The notes beneath the pieces are model-generated. The model made no database searches. It saw only the letters and a list, made by a program, of their open reading frames with translations, and was not told the origin of the DNA. This document shows, in pieces, positions 45,057 through 54,061 of a stretch of DNA of 64,000 bases. Within the stretch, counting starts at the first letter, position 1; each line of letters begins with the position of its first letter. The position numbers and the translations under genes were made by a program. Origin of the DNA: an uncultured Ruminiclostridium sp. (lineage in GTDB: Bacteria > Bacillota > Clostridia > Oscillospirales > Ruminococcaceae); assembly GCA_944388385.1 (NCBI GenBank), contig CALXIO010000003.1, forward strand, positions 1 through 64,000, in the 5' to 3' direction.

Positions 45057-46274
45057 ATGCAAGTTATTGATGTATTTCTTAATACCCTTAAGGAGCTGAC
45101 GCTGAATTCCGGTTTTTGCAATGTATCGGTACAGCAGGCACTGATGCTTCTTATTTCATTTGTACTTATGTATCTTGCCATTGTAAGAAAGTATGAGCCC
45201 TTACTGCTCTTACCTATTGCCTTTGGTATGATGCTTACAAACATTCCCGGCGCGAATATGTATCACCCCGAATTCTTTATCGGTGATGAAGCTATCGCAA
45301 ACGGTGTAGACTATGGCCAGGTTCTTCATGACGGCGGACTTCTTGATATTATATATCTCGGCGTTAAGCTTCAGATATTCCCGCCCCTTATCTTCCTTGG
45401 CATAGGATGTATGACCGACTTCGGTCCCCTTATTGCAAACCCCAAGAGCTTGCTCTTAGGTGCGGCAGCACAGGCAGGTATCTTCGTTACCTTCCTTGGC
45501 GCTTGTCTTTTAAGCTTTACAGGTATAGAAGAGGTTACCTTCACATTCAAGGAAGCGGCTTCTATCGGTATTATCGGTGGTGCGGATGGTCCTACCGCCA
45601 TATTCTTGACCACTGAACTGGCACCACAGCTACTTGGCTCAATCGCCGTTGCGGCATATTCTTACATGGCTCTTGTTCCTATCATTCAGCCTCCTATCAT
45701 GATGGCACTCACCACAAAGAAGGAAAGAGCAGTTGTAATGGGACAGTTAAGACCTGTTACAAAGAGAGAAAAGATTGTATTCCCCATTGCGGTTACTCTT
45801 ATAGTTGCATTCGTTGTACCGGATGCTACACCCCTTGTAGGTATGCTTATGCTTGGTAACCTGTTCAGAGAAAGCGGCGTTGTTGACAGACTTGTAAAGA
45901 CTGCTTCCAACGAGCTTATGAACATTATCACAATTATGCTGGGTACTGTTGTAGGTGCTACCGCAACAGCTGAAAACTTCCTCAGCGTTAAGACACTTCT
46001 TATTATTGCTCTCGGTCTTATTGCATTCTCTATCGGTACAGCCGGAGGCGTACTCTTCGGTAAGGTTATGTATAAGTTTTCCGGCGGCAAGATCAACCCC
46101 CTTATCGGCTCAGCCGGTGTATCAGCCGTTCCTATGGCAGCCCGTGTATCTCAGATAGTAGGTTCAAAGGAAAATCCCTCAAACTTCCTTCTCATGCACG
46201 CTATGGGCCCCAACGTTGCAGGCGTTATCGGTTCTGCAGTTGCGGCAGGTGTACTGCTTAACATCTTCGGCTAA
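45057..46274 (+). CDS. oadB: Sodium-pump decarboxylase beta subunit
   Basis: The 405-residue membrane protein has about nine to eleven membrane spans. Conserved blocks are IFLGIGCMTDFGPLIANPKSL, AASIGIIGGADGPTAIFLT (with the essential aspartate of the sodium/proton site), and GSAGVSAVPMAARVSQ. The beta subunit decarboxylates carboxybiotin and pumps two sodium ions out. The substrate (oxaloacetate, methylmalonyl-CoA or glutaconyl-CoA) is set by an alpha subunit not present in this window. It ends at a strong terminator (46290-46318). Confidence 0.93.
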   Translation: MQVIDVFLNTLKELTLNSGFCNVSVQQALMLLISFVLMYLAIVRKYEPLLLLPIAFGMMLTNIPGANMYHPEFFIGDEAIANGVDYGQVLHDGGLLDIIYLGVKLQIFPPLIFLGIGCMTDFGPLIANPKSLLLGAAAQAGIFVTFLGACLLSFTGIEEVTFTFKEAASIGIIGGADGPTAIFLTTELAPQLLGSIAVAAYSYMALVPIIQPPIMMALTTKKERAVVMGQLRPVTKREKIVFPIAVTLIVAFVVPDATPLVGMLMLGNLFRESGVVDRLVKTASNELMNIITIMLGTVVGATATAENFLSVKTLLIIALGLIAFSIGTAGGVLFGKVMYKFSGGKINPLIGSAGVSAVPMAARVSQIVGSKENPSNFLLMHAMGPNVAGVIGSAVAAGVLLNIFG

Positions 46275-46289
46275 TAATTTAAAAACAAT

Positions 46290-46318
46290 AAAGGTCACGC
46301 AAATTTTGCGTGACCTTT
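46290..46318 (+). terminator. Terminator of the oadG-oadB operon
   Basis: AAAGGTCACGCAAA pairs with TTTTGCGTGACCTTT, ending in a T-run. Confidence 0.9.
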
Positions 46319-46373
46319 TTTATTTTCAAAAGCATGAGGTATCTGCTTTCAGAGTGCATTTTATATAAAAAAT

Positions 46374-46395
46374 AAGCCCGGAATAATCCGGGCTT
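46374..46395 (-). terminator. Terminator of the first HPr-like gene
   Basis: AAGCCCGGA (46374-46382) and TCCGGGCTT (46387-46395); on the minus strand ATTTTTTATA follows, 12 bases past the stop. Confidence 0.85.
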
Positions 46396-46407
46396 AAATT
46401 TACTTTC

Positions 46408-46638
46408 TTACTTTACGATAAAGCTGTCAAGCTCAGCCATAAGGTCATCACAATCATCAGAGTGAACTCTCATCTCTAAGGGCTTAGAGAGGTCAAGACT
46501 GAAGATACCCATAATGGACTTAGCATCGATTGCATATCTGCCGCTTACGATATCTACATCGTAGCTGCACTTAGCAACGATATTAACGAACTGCTTTACA
46601 TTTTCGATTGTGTCAATTCTGATTTCTGCTACTTTCAT
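46408..46638 (-). CDS. HPr-like protein without the active-site histidine (copy 1)
   Basis: The 76-residue protein has the HPr size and keeps the AKSIMGIFSLDLS block, which includes the equivalent of regulatory Ser46 (here Ser41). The usual GxHARPA site is absent; the aligned stretch is RIDTIENVKQF, with Thr10 at the histidine position. It cannot carry phosphate in the sugar phosphotransferase chain as normal HPr does. It may act like Crh, the His-less HPr relative of Bacillus that helps CcpA, but this is inference. It has its own promoter (46682-46710) and terminator. It is a close paralogue of the next gene. Confidence 0.8.
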   Translation of the reverse strand: MKVAEIRIDTIENVKQFVNIVAKCSYDVDIVSGRYAIDAKSIMGIFSLDLSKPLEMRVHSDDCDDLMAELDSFIVK

Positions 46639-46681
46639 GATAAAACCATCCTTTCATAATGAGGTTTATTTCCACATTTCT

Positions 46682-46710
46682 ATTTTACCTGTTTCCTTGG
46701 GAAATGTCAA
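46682..46710 (-). promoter_or_regulatory. Promoter of HPr-like copy 1
   Basis: On the minus strand TTGACA (46705-46710), 17 bases and TAAAAT (46682-46687), about 45 bases before the start. Confidence 0.75.
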
Positions 46711-46766
46711 CACCTATCGCAGAGTAGGTAAGAATTATTTCCCGCCTTTAAGTGATTTGCTTTGGA

Positions 46767-46994
46767 TTACGCTAAAAATTCCTTTACTTCGTCCTCGATT
46801 GCTGCGGTGTCATCTGAATGAAGTGTCAGTGTAAGCACTTTTGTTAAATCAAGGCTGAATAAACCCATAATAGACTTTGCGTCTACTACATACTTGCCTA
46901 CTGTGATATCGCAATCAAAGGGATAGCGGTTGACCACATTGACAAAGTTCTTAACGTCGTCGATAGTATCGAGCTTTACTTTTAATTCCTTCAT
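46767..46994 (-). CDS. HPr-like protein without the active-site histidine (copy 2)
   Basis: The 75-residue paralogue starts MKELKVKLDTIDDVKNFVNV. It keeps DAKSIMGLFSLDLTK with Ser41 but has Thr10 where HPr has His15; no GLHARPA is present. The two copies share pattern over their full length, especially the TIxxVKxFVN and AKSIMGxFSLDL blocks, so they arose by duplication. AAAGGGGCG lies upstream of the ATG. The leader between promoter (47079-47107) and start contains a hairpin GTAAGG/CCTTAC (47053-47072). Regulatory role only by analogy. Confidence 0.8.
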   Translation of the reverse strand: MKELKVKLDTIDDVKNFVNVVNRYPFDCDITVGKYVVDAKSIMGLFSLDLTKVLTLTLHSDDTAAIEDEVKEFLA

Positions 46995-47078
46995 ATAAGT
47001 CGCCCCTTTCAGTGCTTCTATATTGTTCTACTTTTCTTTCTTTTGTGTCTATGTAAGGTCTGCGTTCCTTACAGCTTT

Positions 47079-47107
47079 ATAATATCAGCAAATTTTGACA
47101 TAGTCAA
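47079..47107 (-). promoter_or_regulatory. Promoter of HPr-like copy 2
   Basis: On the minus strand TTGACT (47102-47107), 17 bases and TATTAT (47079-47084). It is back to back with the mtaB promoter. Confidence 0.65.
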
Positions 47108-47135
47108 GAGCAAAATTGTCATATTTTCCGAACAC

Positions 47136-47164
47136 TTGCAAAATTCGTAATTTTCAAGTATAAT
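47136..47164 (+). promoter_or_regulatory. Promoter of mtaB
   Basis: TTGCAA (47136-47141), 17 bases and TATAAT (47159-47164), about 50 bases before the start. Confidence 0.75.
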
Positions 47165-47219
47165 ATAAAAAAGAAACATCATTTTTTGGTGAAACTAAAC
47201 AATAAAAAGAGTGGTTTTT

Positions 47220-48515
47220 ATGAAATATGCTATACAAACCTTTGGCTGTAAGGTAAATCAATATGAAAGCTCAGCCATAGGGAAGGCTATGACTGACAGA
47301 GGGTTTACCCTTACTGAGGACTATCTCACAGCGGATATAGTAATTATCAACTCCTGCTCAGTAACCGACAACAGCGACAAAAAGGCAGAGCATCTTATAA
47401 ATAAAATAAAAAGAAGCAATCCCTTTTCTATAGTATGCCTGTGCGGCTGCTTTCCCCAGAGCTTTCCCGAAAGGGCAAAATCACTTCCTGCGGATATTAT
47501 AATAGGCACAGAGCATAAGACAGCCCTTGCGGATACTATTATGAGCTTTTGCGAAAACAGGGCAAGGGTGGAAAATATCCCCCCAAGACCTGTAGGCAAG
47601 CCTTACGAAAGTTATTCCTATTCGGATATGGAGAAAACAAGGGCATTTATTAAAATAGAGGACGGCTGTGACAGATTTTGTTCATACTGCATAATTCCTA
47701 CCGCCAGAGGCTCAGTAAGATCAAGGGATTTATCCGACATAGTAAAGGAAACAAAGTTCCAGGTACAAATGGGTCACAAGGAAATAGTCCTTGTGGGAAT
47801 AAATCTTTCCTGCTACGGCATTGACATGGGATTAAGGCTGTCTGATGCGGTAAGGGCGGTAGCAGATGTTGATGGGGTAGTAAGGGTAAGGTTATCCTCC
47901 TTAGAGCCTGATATGATGGACGACAGGGAAATGAAGGCATTATCCGAAATACCAAAGCTATGCCCCCATTTTCATCTTGCCTTGCAGTCCGGCTGTGATG
48001 ATACCTTAAAGCGAATGAACAGAAGATACACAACAGAGGAATATAAGGGGGTAGTAGCCGGGTTAAGACAGCTATTCCCGGGGTGCAGTATAACTACCGA
48101 TATAATGGTTGGTTTTGCAGGGGAAACCGAGGAGGAATTTAAAGCCACCATGGATTTTGTGCGGGAGATAGGTTTTGCCTCAATGCACGTATTTACCTAT
48201 TCTGTAAGGCAGGGAACAGCGGCGGCAAAAAGAAATGACTTTGTGGATAAGAATACAGCCGCAAGACGCTATAAGGAAATGACCGCCCTTGCAGGTAAAA
48301 TGAAGGAGGAGTATTTTAATTCCCTTATAGGTAAGGAATTTGAGGTGCTTATTCAAAAGCGTGAAAGCGAGGATTACGCAAACGGCCTTACTCCACAGTA
48401 TGCTCCGGTGAGAATATACCAAAGTAATGCAAAAAAGCATGATCTTATAAGGGTAAGGATAAAAAATACCAACGGCGCACAATTTTGTGTGGGAGAAGAA
48501 ATAAAATACTTGTAA
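47220..48515 (+). CDS. mtaB: tRNA t6A37 methylthiotransferase MtaB
   Basis: The 431-residue radical-SAM enzyme adds a methylthio group to t6A at position 37 of tRNAs that read ANN codons. The N-terminal UPF0004 domain holds three cysteines: TFGCKVNQYES, INSCSVTD and CLCGCFPQ. The radical-SAM site is CDRFCSYCIIPTARG (about residue 150). A TRAM domain closes the protein. KVNQYES and the C-terminal length favour MtaB over MiaB. I chose ATG 47220; the GTG at 47211 would add three residues. Confidence 0.95.
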   Translation: MKYAIQTFGCKVNQYESSAIGKAMTDRGFTLTEDYLTADIVIINSCSVTDNSDKKAEHLINKIKRSNPFSIVCLCGCFPQSFPERAKSLPADIIIGTEHKTALADTIMSFCENRARVENIPPRPVGKPYESYSYSDMEKTRAFIKIEDGCDRFCSYCIIPTARGSVRSRDLSDIVKETKFQVQMGHKEIVLVGINLSCYGIDMGLRLSDAVRAVADVDGVVRVRLSSLEPDMMDDREMKALSEIPKLCPHFHLALQSGCDDTLKRMNRRYTTEEYKGVVAGLRQLFPGCSITTDIMVGFAGETEEEFKATMDFVREIGFASMHVFTYSVRQGTAAAKRNDFVDKNTAARRYKEMTALAGKMKEEYFNSLIGKEFEVLIQKRESEDYANGLTPQYAPVRIYQSNAKKHDLIRVRIKNTNGAQFCVGEEIKYL

Positions 48516-48538
48516 TTCACAGTACATTGTAGTATAAT
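48510..48538 (+). promoter_or_regulatory. Probable promoter of purL
   Basis: TTGTAA (48510-48515), 17 bases and TATAAT (48533-48538). A second candidate (TTGACA 48573-48578, TATATA 48595-48600, spacer 16) is nearer the gene. An inverted repeat TTTGTCAAAGG ... CCTTGACAAA lies over it and could be an operator or hairpin. Confidence 0.55.
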
Positions 48539-48619
48539 TATAGGTAGAGTTTTGTCAAAGGCTGTAAAAACCTTGACAAATGCCGTAAATTATGTATATA
48601 CAAAAGACGGAGGAAGCTT

Positions 48620-51600
48620 ATGTCAGTTTATCGTATTTATGTGGAGAAGAAGCCACAGTTTGCAGTTGAAGGGGGAGCAGTGCTCTCAGACCTTCAGACC
48701 GCCCTTCGTATAGAGGGCGTTAAGGCGGTAAGAATTGTAAACCGCTATGATGCAGAGGGCTTAACAAAGGAGGATTTTGAAAAGGCTATACCTACGGTAT
48801 TTTCAGAGCCCCCGGTTGATGATGTTTACACCACTCTCCCCGAAATAAAGGACGGAGAAAGAATGTTTGCCACAGAGTTTTTACCCGGTCAGTTCGACCA
48901 GAGAGCAGACTCTGCCGCACAATGTATCCAGATGCTTTGCAAGGGTGAAAGACCTACTGTAAAGTATGCCAAGATATATATTCTTTCCGGTGAAATCAGC
49001 GATGATGATTTTGCAAGAATAAAGCACTATCTTATAAATGCAGTTGAAGCCAGAGAATGTGGCTATGAGGAATATGAAACCCTTGAAGTAAAGTACGACA
49101 TTCCAAAGGATGTAGCTATTCTTGAGGGCTTTATCGACCTTGATGAAGAGGGTCTTGCAGGAATGATAAAGACCTATGCCCTTGCTATGGACTTAGGCGA
49201 CATTAAGTGCTGTCAGGAATACTTTAAGAGCGAGAACAGAAACCCCACCTTAACAGAGCTTCGTATGCTTGATACCTATTGGTCCGACCATTGTCGTCAC
49301 ACCACCTTCGGTACTATTATAGATAACGCTGACATAAAGGCTCCTTATATTGCAGAAACCTATAAGGAATATACCCTTCATAAGGCAGACTTAGGAAGAG
49401 AAAACAAGCCTGTATGCCTTATGGATATTGCCACAGCGGCAGTAAGAAAGCTGAAAAAGGACGGACTTTTACCTGACCTTGATGAAAGCGAAGAGATAAA
49501 CGCCTGCTCAGTTAAAATCACCGTTGATGTTGACGGGGAAGACCAGCAGTGGCTTTTAATGTTCAAGAACGAAACCCACAACCACCCCACGGAAATTGAA
49601 CCCTTCGGTGGTGCGGCTACCTGTCTTGGAGGCGCTATCCGTGACCCTCTGTCAGGCCGTTCCTATGTATATCAGGCTATGCGTGTAACAGGCGCATCCG
49701 ACCCTCTGCTTCCCGTGGATAAGACAATCCCCGGTAAGCTCCCTCCGAGAAAAATAACCACAACAGCCGCCCAGGGCTATTCATCCTACGGTAACCAGAT
49801 AGGTCTTGCAACAGGCCACGTAGCAGAAATATATGACCCCGGCTATATGGCAAAGCGTATGGAGATAGGCGCTGTTATCGGTGCGGCACCTGCTGAAAAT
49901 GTTATCCGTGAGCGTCCCTGTCCCGGAGATATAATCATTCTCTTAGGCGGCAGAACAGGCCGTGACGGTTGCGGCGGTGCAACAGGCTCCTCAAAATCCC
50001 ACAGCGTAGAATCCCTTGAAACCTGCGGTGCTGAGGTACAGAAGGGTAATGCTCCCGAGGAAAGAAAGCTCCAGCGTTTATTCCGTGACAAGAATGCCAC
50101 AAGACTTATAAAGAGATGTAACGACTTCGGCGCAGGCGGTGTATCTGTTGCCATAGGTGAACTTGCCGACGGCCTTGAAATTGACCTTAACGCAGTACCT
50201 AAGAAGTATGACGGTCTTGACGGTACAGAGCTTGCTATTTCCGAATCCCAGGAAAGAATGGCGGTAGTAGTTGATAAGAAGGATGTGAAGGGATTTATTT
50301 CCCTTGCATCCCGTGAAAACTTAGAGGCTACCCCCGTAGCGGTAGTTACAGCTGAGCCCAGACTTAAAATGAACTGGAACGGCAAGACTATCTGTAATAT
50401 CGCAAGAGAATTCTTAAATTCAAACGGTGCAGAAAAGCACACAGATATATATGTACCAAACCCTGAGGTTACCTACTCCACCGGCAGAACCAACACAGAG
50501 GAATGCTGGAAGGAGCTTGTAAGCGACCTTAACATCTGCTCACAGAAGGGTCTTGTACAGCGCTTTGACTCCACAATCGGCGCAGGTACTGTACTTATGC
50601 CTTACTCCGGTAAGACACAGCAGACACCTGTACAGGCTATGGCGGCAAAAATTCCTGTTTTAGGCGGCAACACAAAGACAGCCTCCATTATGGCATGGGG
50701 CTTCAATCCCTTTGTAAGCAAGCAGTCCCCCTACCATTCAGCAGCCCTTGCAGTAGTTGAAAGTATTGCAAAGGTAGTAGCGGCAGGCGGCAGCAGCGAA
50801 AAGTGCTGGCTTACCTTCCAGGAATATTTTGAGCGTACCCAGGGAAATCCCGAAAGATGGGGCAAGCCCTTTGCGGCACTTTTAGGTGCATATAAGGCAC
50901 AGCTTGCCATGGGATGCGGTGCAATAGGCGGTAAGGACTCAATGTCCGGTACCTTTGAGCATATTGACGTACCTCCCACCCTTGTTTCCTTTGCAGTATC
51001 CACAGCAAAGTCAGACAAGATCATCTCCGCTGAATTTAAGCTCCCTTTCAGCAATATCTACTATATTGCCCCCGAATACGATGAAAACAAGATGCCCGTA
51101 TTTGAAAGCGTAAAGAAGGTATTCAAGACAGTAGAAAAGGCTATTGCCGATGGCAAGGCATTATCCGTATGGTCACTTGCATCAGGCGGTGTGGCTGAGG
51201 GTATCTTCAAAATGGCTATCGGTAACCGTATCGGTGCTAAGCTGAAAAATATCGGAGATTCCAAGCTCTTTGACTTATGCTACGGCGGATTTATCATTGA
51301 ATCCGGCAGTGAGATTGAGGGTGCTGAGCTTATCGGTGAAACAATAGACGAATACAAGATCATAAGCGGTGAGCTTACTCTTGATATAGATACTCTTGAA
51401 AAGCTCTATGACGCTAAGTTAGAGCCTATCTTCAAAAACTCACTTCCCGAAATGCCCGCTCCCGAAAAAATATCCTATGACAAGGGCTGTGAGCTTATGC
51501 TTACCCATACCCCCCTTGGTATTGCAAAGCCCAAGGTACTTATCCCCGTATTCCCCGGTACAAACTGTGAATACGATATGGCGGCGGCATTCAACCGTTA

Positions 51601-52324
51601 TGGCGGCGACAGCGAGATATTCGTAATAAGAAACCTTTCCGCATCCGCTATGGAGGAAAGCGTAGAAACCTTTGCAAAGCTCATTGAATCTGCCCAGATA
51701 GTAGCTATCCCCGGAGGATTTTCCGGCGGTGATGAGCCTGAGGGAAGTGCTAAGTTCATCAATGCCTTCTTCCGCAATCCCAAGATTAAGGATGCAGTTG
51801 AAAATATGCTTTATAACCGTGACGGTCTTATGATAGGTATTTGTAACGGCTTCCAGGCACTTATTAAGTTAGGTCTTGTACCTTTTGGAAAGATAGTACC
51901 CCTTACCGAAAAGAGCCCCACACTTACCTACAACACAATAGGCAGACACCAGTCACAGCTTGCCCTCACAAGAATATGCACAAATAAGTCACCCTGGCTT
52001 ATGCACTGCAAGGTGGATGAGGTTTACAATATCCCCATTTCCCACGGTGAAGGCAGATTTGTTGCAGACGATGATGTTATCCGTCAGCTTATCGAAAACG
52101 GTCAGGTGGCTACACAGTATGTGGATCTTGAGGGTAATCCCACCATGGATCTTCGCTATAACCCCAACAGCTCAATGTATGCTATCGAGGGTATAATCTC
52201 CCCTGATGGCAGAGTTTTAGGTAAGATGGGTCACACCGAGCGTTTAGGCGATGATATTGCGGTTAATGTAGACGGCAATAAGGAACAGCTTCTCTTTAAG
52301 GGCGGCGTAGATTACTTCAAATAA
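48620..52324 (+). CDS. purL: Phosphoribosylformylglycinamidine synthase
   Basis: The 1234-residue single-chain enzyme converts FGAR, glutamine and ATP into FGAM in purine synthesis. The central ATP-binding domains show YWSDHCRHTTFGT, FKNETHNHPTEIEPFGGAAT, CNDFGAGGVSVAIGEL and MGCGAIGGKDSMSGTFE. The C-terminal class-I glutaminase domain (from about 955) has FPGTNCEYDMAAAF, IPGGFSGGDEPEGSAKF and the nucleophile Cys in IGICNGFQAL. HGEGR (catalytic His) follows near the end. The layout is the clostridial large form, without separate PurS or PurQ. GGAGGA precedes ATG 48620. No other pur gene is adjacent. Confidence 0.97.
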   Translation: MSVYRIYVEKKPQFAVEGGAVLSDLQTALRIEGVKAVRIVNRYDAEGLTKEDFEKAIPTVFSEPPVDDVYTTLPEIKDGERMFATEFLPGQFDQRADSAAQCIQMLCKGERPTVKYAKIYILSGEISDDDFARIKHYLINAVEARECGYEEYETLEVKYDIPKDVAILEGFIDLDEEGLAGMIKTYALAMDLGDIKCCQEYFKSENRNPTLTELRMLDTYWSDHCRHTTFGTIIDNADIKAPYIAETYKEYTLHKADLGRENKPVCLMDIATAAVRKLKKDGLLPDLDESEEINACSVKITVDVDGEDQQWLLMFKNETHNHPTEIEPFGGAATCLGGAIRDPLSGRSYVYQAMRVTGASDPLLPVDKTIPGKLPPRKITTTAAQGYSSYGNQIGLATGHVAEIYDPGYMAKRMEIGAVIGAAPAENVIRERPCPGDIIILLGGRTGRDGCGGATGSSKSHSVESLETCGAEVQKGNAPEERKLQRLFRDKNATRLIKRCNDFGAGGVSVAIGELADGLEIDLNAVPKKYDGLDGTELAISESQERMAVVVDKKDVKGFISLASRENLEATPVAVVTAEPRLKMNWNGKTICNIAREFLNSNGAEKHTDIYVPNPEVTYSTGRTNTEECWKELVSDLNICSQKGLVQRFDSTIGAGTVLMPYSGKTQQTPVQAMAAKIPVLGGNTKTASIMAWGFNPFVSKQSPYHSAALAVVESIAKVVAAGGSSEKCWLTFQEYFERTQGNPERWGKPFAALLGAYKAQLAMGCGAIGGKDSMSGTFEHIDVPPTLVSFAVSTAKSDKIISAEFKLPFSNIYYIAPEYDENKMPVFESVKKVFKTVEKAIADGKALSVWSLASGGVAEGIFKMAIGNRIGAKLKNIGDSKLFDLCYGGFIIESGSEIEGAELIGETIDEYKIISGELTLDIDTLEKLYDAKLEPIFKNSLPEMPAPEKISYDKGCELMLTHTPLGIAKPKVLIPVFPGTNCEYDMAAAFNRYGGDSEIFVIRNLSASAMEESVETFAKLIESAQIVAIPGGFSGGDEPEGSAKFINAFFRNPKIKDAVENMLYNRDGLMIGICNGFQALIKLGLVPFGKIVPLTEKSPTLTYNTIGRHQSQLALTRICTNKSPWLMHCKVDEVYNIPISHGEGRFVADDDVIRQLIENGQVATQYVDLEGNPTMDLRYNPNSSMYAIEGIISPDGRVLGKMGHTERLGDDIAVNVDGNKEQLLFKGGVDYFK

Positions 52325-52341
52325 TAAACAGCTATAGCAAG

Positions 52342-52371
52342 GCCCCGAGGGGAATCCCCGGGGCTGTGTTT
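52342..52371 (+). terminator. Terminator of purL
   Basis: GCCCC (52342-52346) pairs with GGGGC (52360-52364) outside an inner GGGG-AAT-CCCC stem, followed by TGTGTTTTT. It lies only 13 bases before the next start. Confidence 0.7.
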
Positions 52372-52383
52372 TTAGGAGAGCGT

Positions 52384-53316
52384 ATGAAATATTTTGTACC
52401 GGATTATTTTAATAGCTTTAAATGTATTGCGGACAGGTGCAGGCATAACTGCTGTATCGGCTGGGAAATCGACATTGACGATGCCACCCTTGTAAAATAC
52501 GATAATTTAGCGGATATGGGAAAGGCTCTGTCGGATAAATTCGATACAGGTATCCGCAGAGATTGTGACCCTGCCTGCTTTAAGACGGATGAAAAGGGCA
52601 GATGCGTTTTCTTGAATGAAAAGGGTCTTTGTGAAATTATACTTAATTACGGGGAGATTTATCTCTGTGAGATATGTAGCTGTCACCCCAGATTTTTTAA
52701 CTACTGTAACGGAAATATGGAGCAGGGTATAGGTCTATGCTGTGAGGAAGCCGCAAGGCTTATATTAGAGGGAGATACCTTGCCTGAATTATGCTGTACA
52801 GGAGAAAATGACGCTGATAGTGATTTTGATGAAGAACAGCTTCTTACTTTAAGAAGTGAGCTTTTTGATATTTTATCAGAGGATGACACCATAGAAAACC
52901 GCTGTAAAAGGCTTATGGATAAGCTAAGGGCAAGACTTCCGAAAAGAAGCCTTACCGACTGGATAAAGATTTACTCAGGCCTTGAAAGATTAGATGATGA
53001 GTGGACAGATATTCTTGACAGAATATCAAAAAGGGGAGTAAGCGACGAGGAATATACCAAGGCGGAAAAATACGACAGAGCATTTACAAGGCTTATGCAC
53101 TACTTTATTTACCGCCACTTTGTAAACTTGTCCCTTGAATACGGCACAGACCTTGCAATTTCCTTCTGTGTGCTTTCCTATCGCATTATTCGTTTTGCCT
53201 TTGCCCTTACCGGGGGAAATTTTGCAAAACTATGCGATATAGCAAGATTATATTCAGCAGAGATAGAATACAGCGATGAAAATATCGACATACTTATAAA
53301 CAGTATAGGGGGATAG
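52384..53316 (+). CDS. FliB family protein (flagellin lysine-N-methylase-like)
   Basis: The 310-residue protein has the Cys-rich N-terminal part of the FliB family: FKCIADRCRHNCCIGWEIDI, CVFLNEKGLCEIILN and CEICSCHPRFFNYC. These cysteines can hold an iron-sulphur cluster. FliB of Salmonella methylates lysines of flagellin. Many FliB-like proteins of non-motile Firmicutes have no known target. No flagellar gene is seen in the window. I chose ATG 52384, with TTAGGAGAG upstream. The HAD gene starts one base after its stop, so the two are likely co-translated. Confidence 0.8.
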   Translation: MKYFVPDYFNSFKCIADRCRHNCCIGWEIDIDDATLVKYDNLADMGKALSDKFDTGIRRDCDPACFKTDEKGRCVFLNEKGLCEIILNYGEIYLCEICSCHPRFFNYCNGNMEQGIGLCCEEAARLILEGDTLPELCCTGENDADSDFDEEQLLTLRSELFDILSEDDTIENRCKRLMDKLRARLPKRSLTDWIKIYSGLERLDDEWTDILDRISKRGVSDEEYTKAEKYDRAFTRLMHYFIYRHFVNLSLEYGTDLAISFCVLSYRIIRFAFALTGGNFAKLCDIARLYSAEIEYSDENIDILINSIGG

Positions 53317-53317
53317 T

Positions 53318-53965
53318 ATGGATAAAGCGGCAATATTTGACCTTGACGGTACACTTATAGATTCCATGTATGTGTGGCAGTATGTGGATGAGGTGTTTTT
53401 AAAAAAGCGTGGCTACATAGTACCGCCGGAATACGGCAGAGAATGTGCCCACCGTTCCTTTTACGAAACGGCTCAGTATACCATTGAGCTTTTCGGACTG
53501 AAGGAATCTCCGGAAGAGATAATGAATGAATGGAAAGCATTAGCCGACTATGAATATAAGACAAATGTAAGATTAAAGCCCGGGGCAAGGGAGCTTTTAC
53601 AGGCACTTAAAGAAAAGGGCTACCGCCTTTGTATCTGCACCTCACTTATGAAGCCTCTTTGCACCAATGTAATGGAAAGCAACGGAGTGCTTTCCTATTT
53701 TGACCCAATAGTAACGGTGGATGATTTCGGCAAGGGTAAGCACAGCCCGGATATATATCTTCATATTTCCGAAATTATAGGTGTTCCTGCGGAAAACTGC
53801 TATATGTTTGATGATGTGGCATTAAACCTTGCCGCCTGCAAAAGCATAGGTATGAATACAGTAGGGGTATGGGAGCCTAAAGGGGGACAGAGAAAGCAGG
53901 AGCTGAGGGACATCGCGGATGTCTATATAGAATGTCTTTTTGACTATTTAAAGTACATAAAATAA
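53318..53965 (+). CDS. HAD-superfamily hydrolase (beta-phosphoglucomutase-like)
   Basis: The 215-residue cytoplasmic phosphatase has the motif I FDLDGTLIDSM with nucleophile Asp8. A helical cap domain spans about 15-85. Motif II is CTSLM, K at GKGKHSPDIY, and motif III MFDDVALNLAACKSIGM. The substrate is probably a small phosphorylated sugar or nucleotide; it cannot be told from sequence. It is coupled to the FliB-like gene and followed by a terminator. Confidence 0.88.
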   Translation: MDKAAIFDLDGTLIDSMYVWQYVDEVFLKKRGYIVPPEYGRECAHRSFYETAQYTIELFGLKESPEEIMNEWKALADYEYKTNVRLKPGARELLQALKEKGYRLCICTSLMKPLCTNVMESNGVLSYFDPIVTVDDFGKGKHSPDIYLHISEIIGVPAENCYMFDDVALNLAACKSIGMNTVGVWEPKGGQRKQELRDIADVYIECLFDYLKYIK

Positions 53966-53992
53966 GGGACTGTTTATACAGTCCTTTTCTTT
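53964..53992 (+). terminator. Terminator of the FliB-HAD unit
   Basis: AAGGGACTGT (53964-53973) pairs with ACAGTCCTTT (53978-53987) around TTAT, then CTTTTTT. Confidence 0.85.
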
Positions 53993-54061
53993 TTTGAAAT
54001 AGTTAATATTTTCCCTTAAATAGAAAATTTATCAATAATCAAAAAATTTTTATTTACCCCC

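Noticed and set aside
48545..48619. Possible purine riboswitch or PurR box before purL
   Set aside because: No match to the purine riboswitch core or to the PurR consensus; only a plain inverted repeat is visible.
49843..50442. Long minus-strand frame inside purL
   Set aside because: Caused by codon bias of purL; composition and lack of a start signal argue against a gene.
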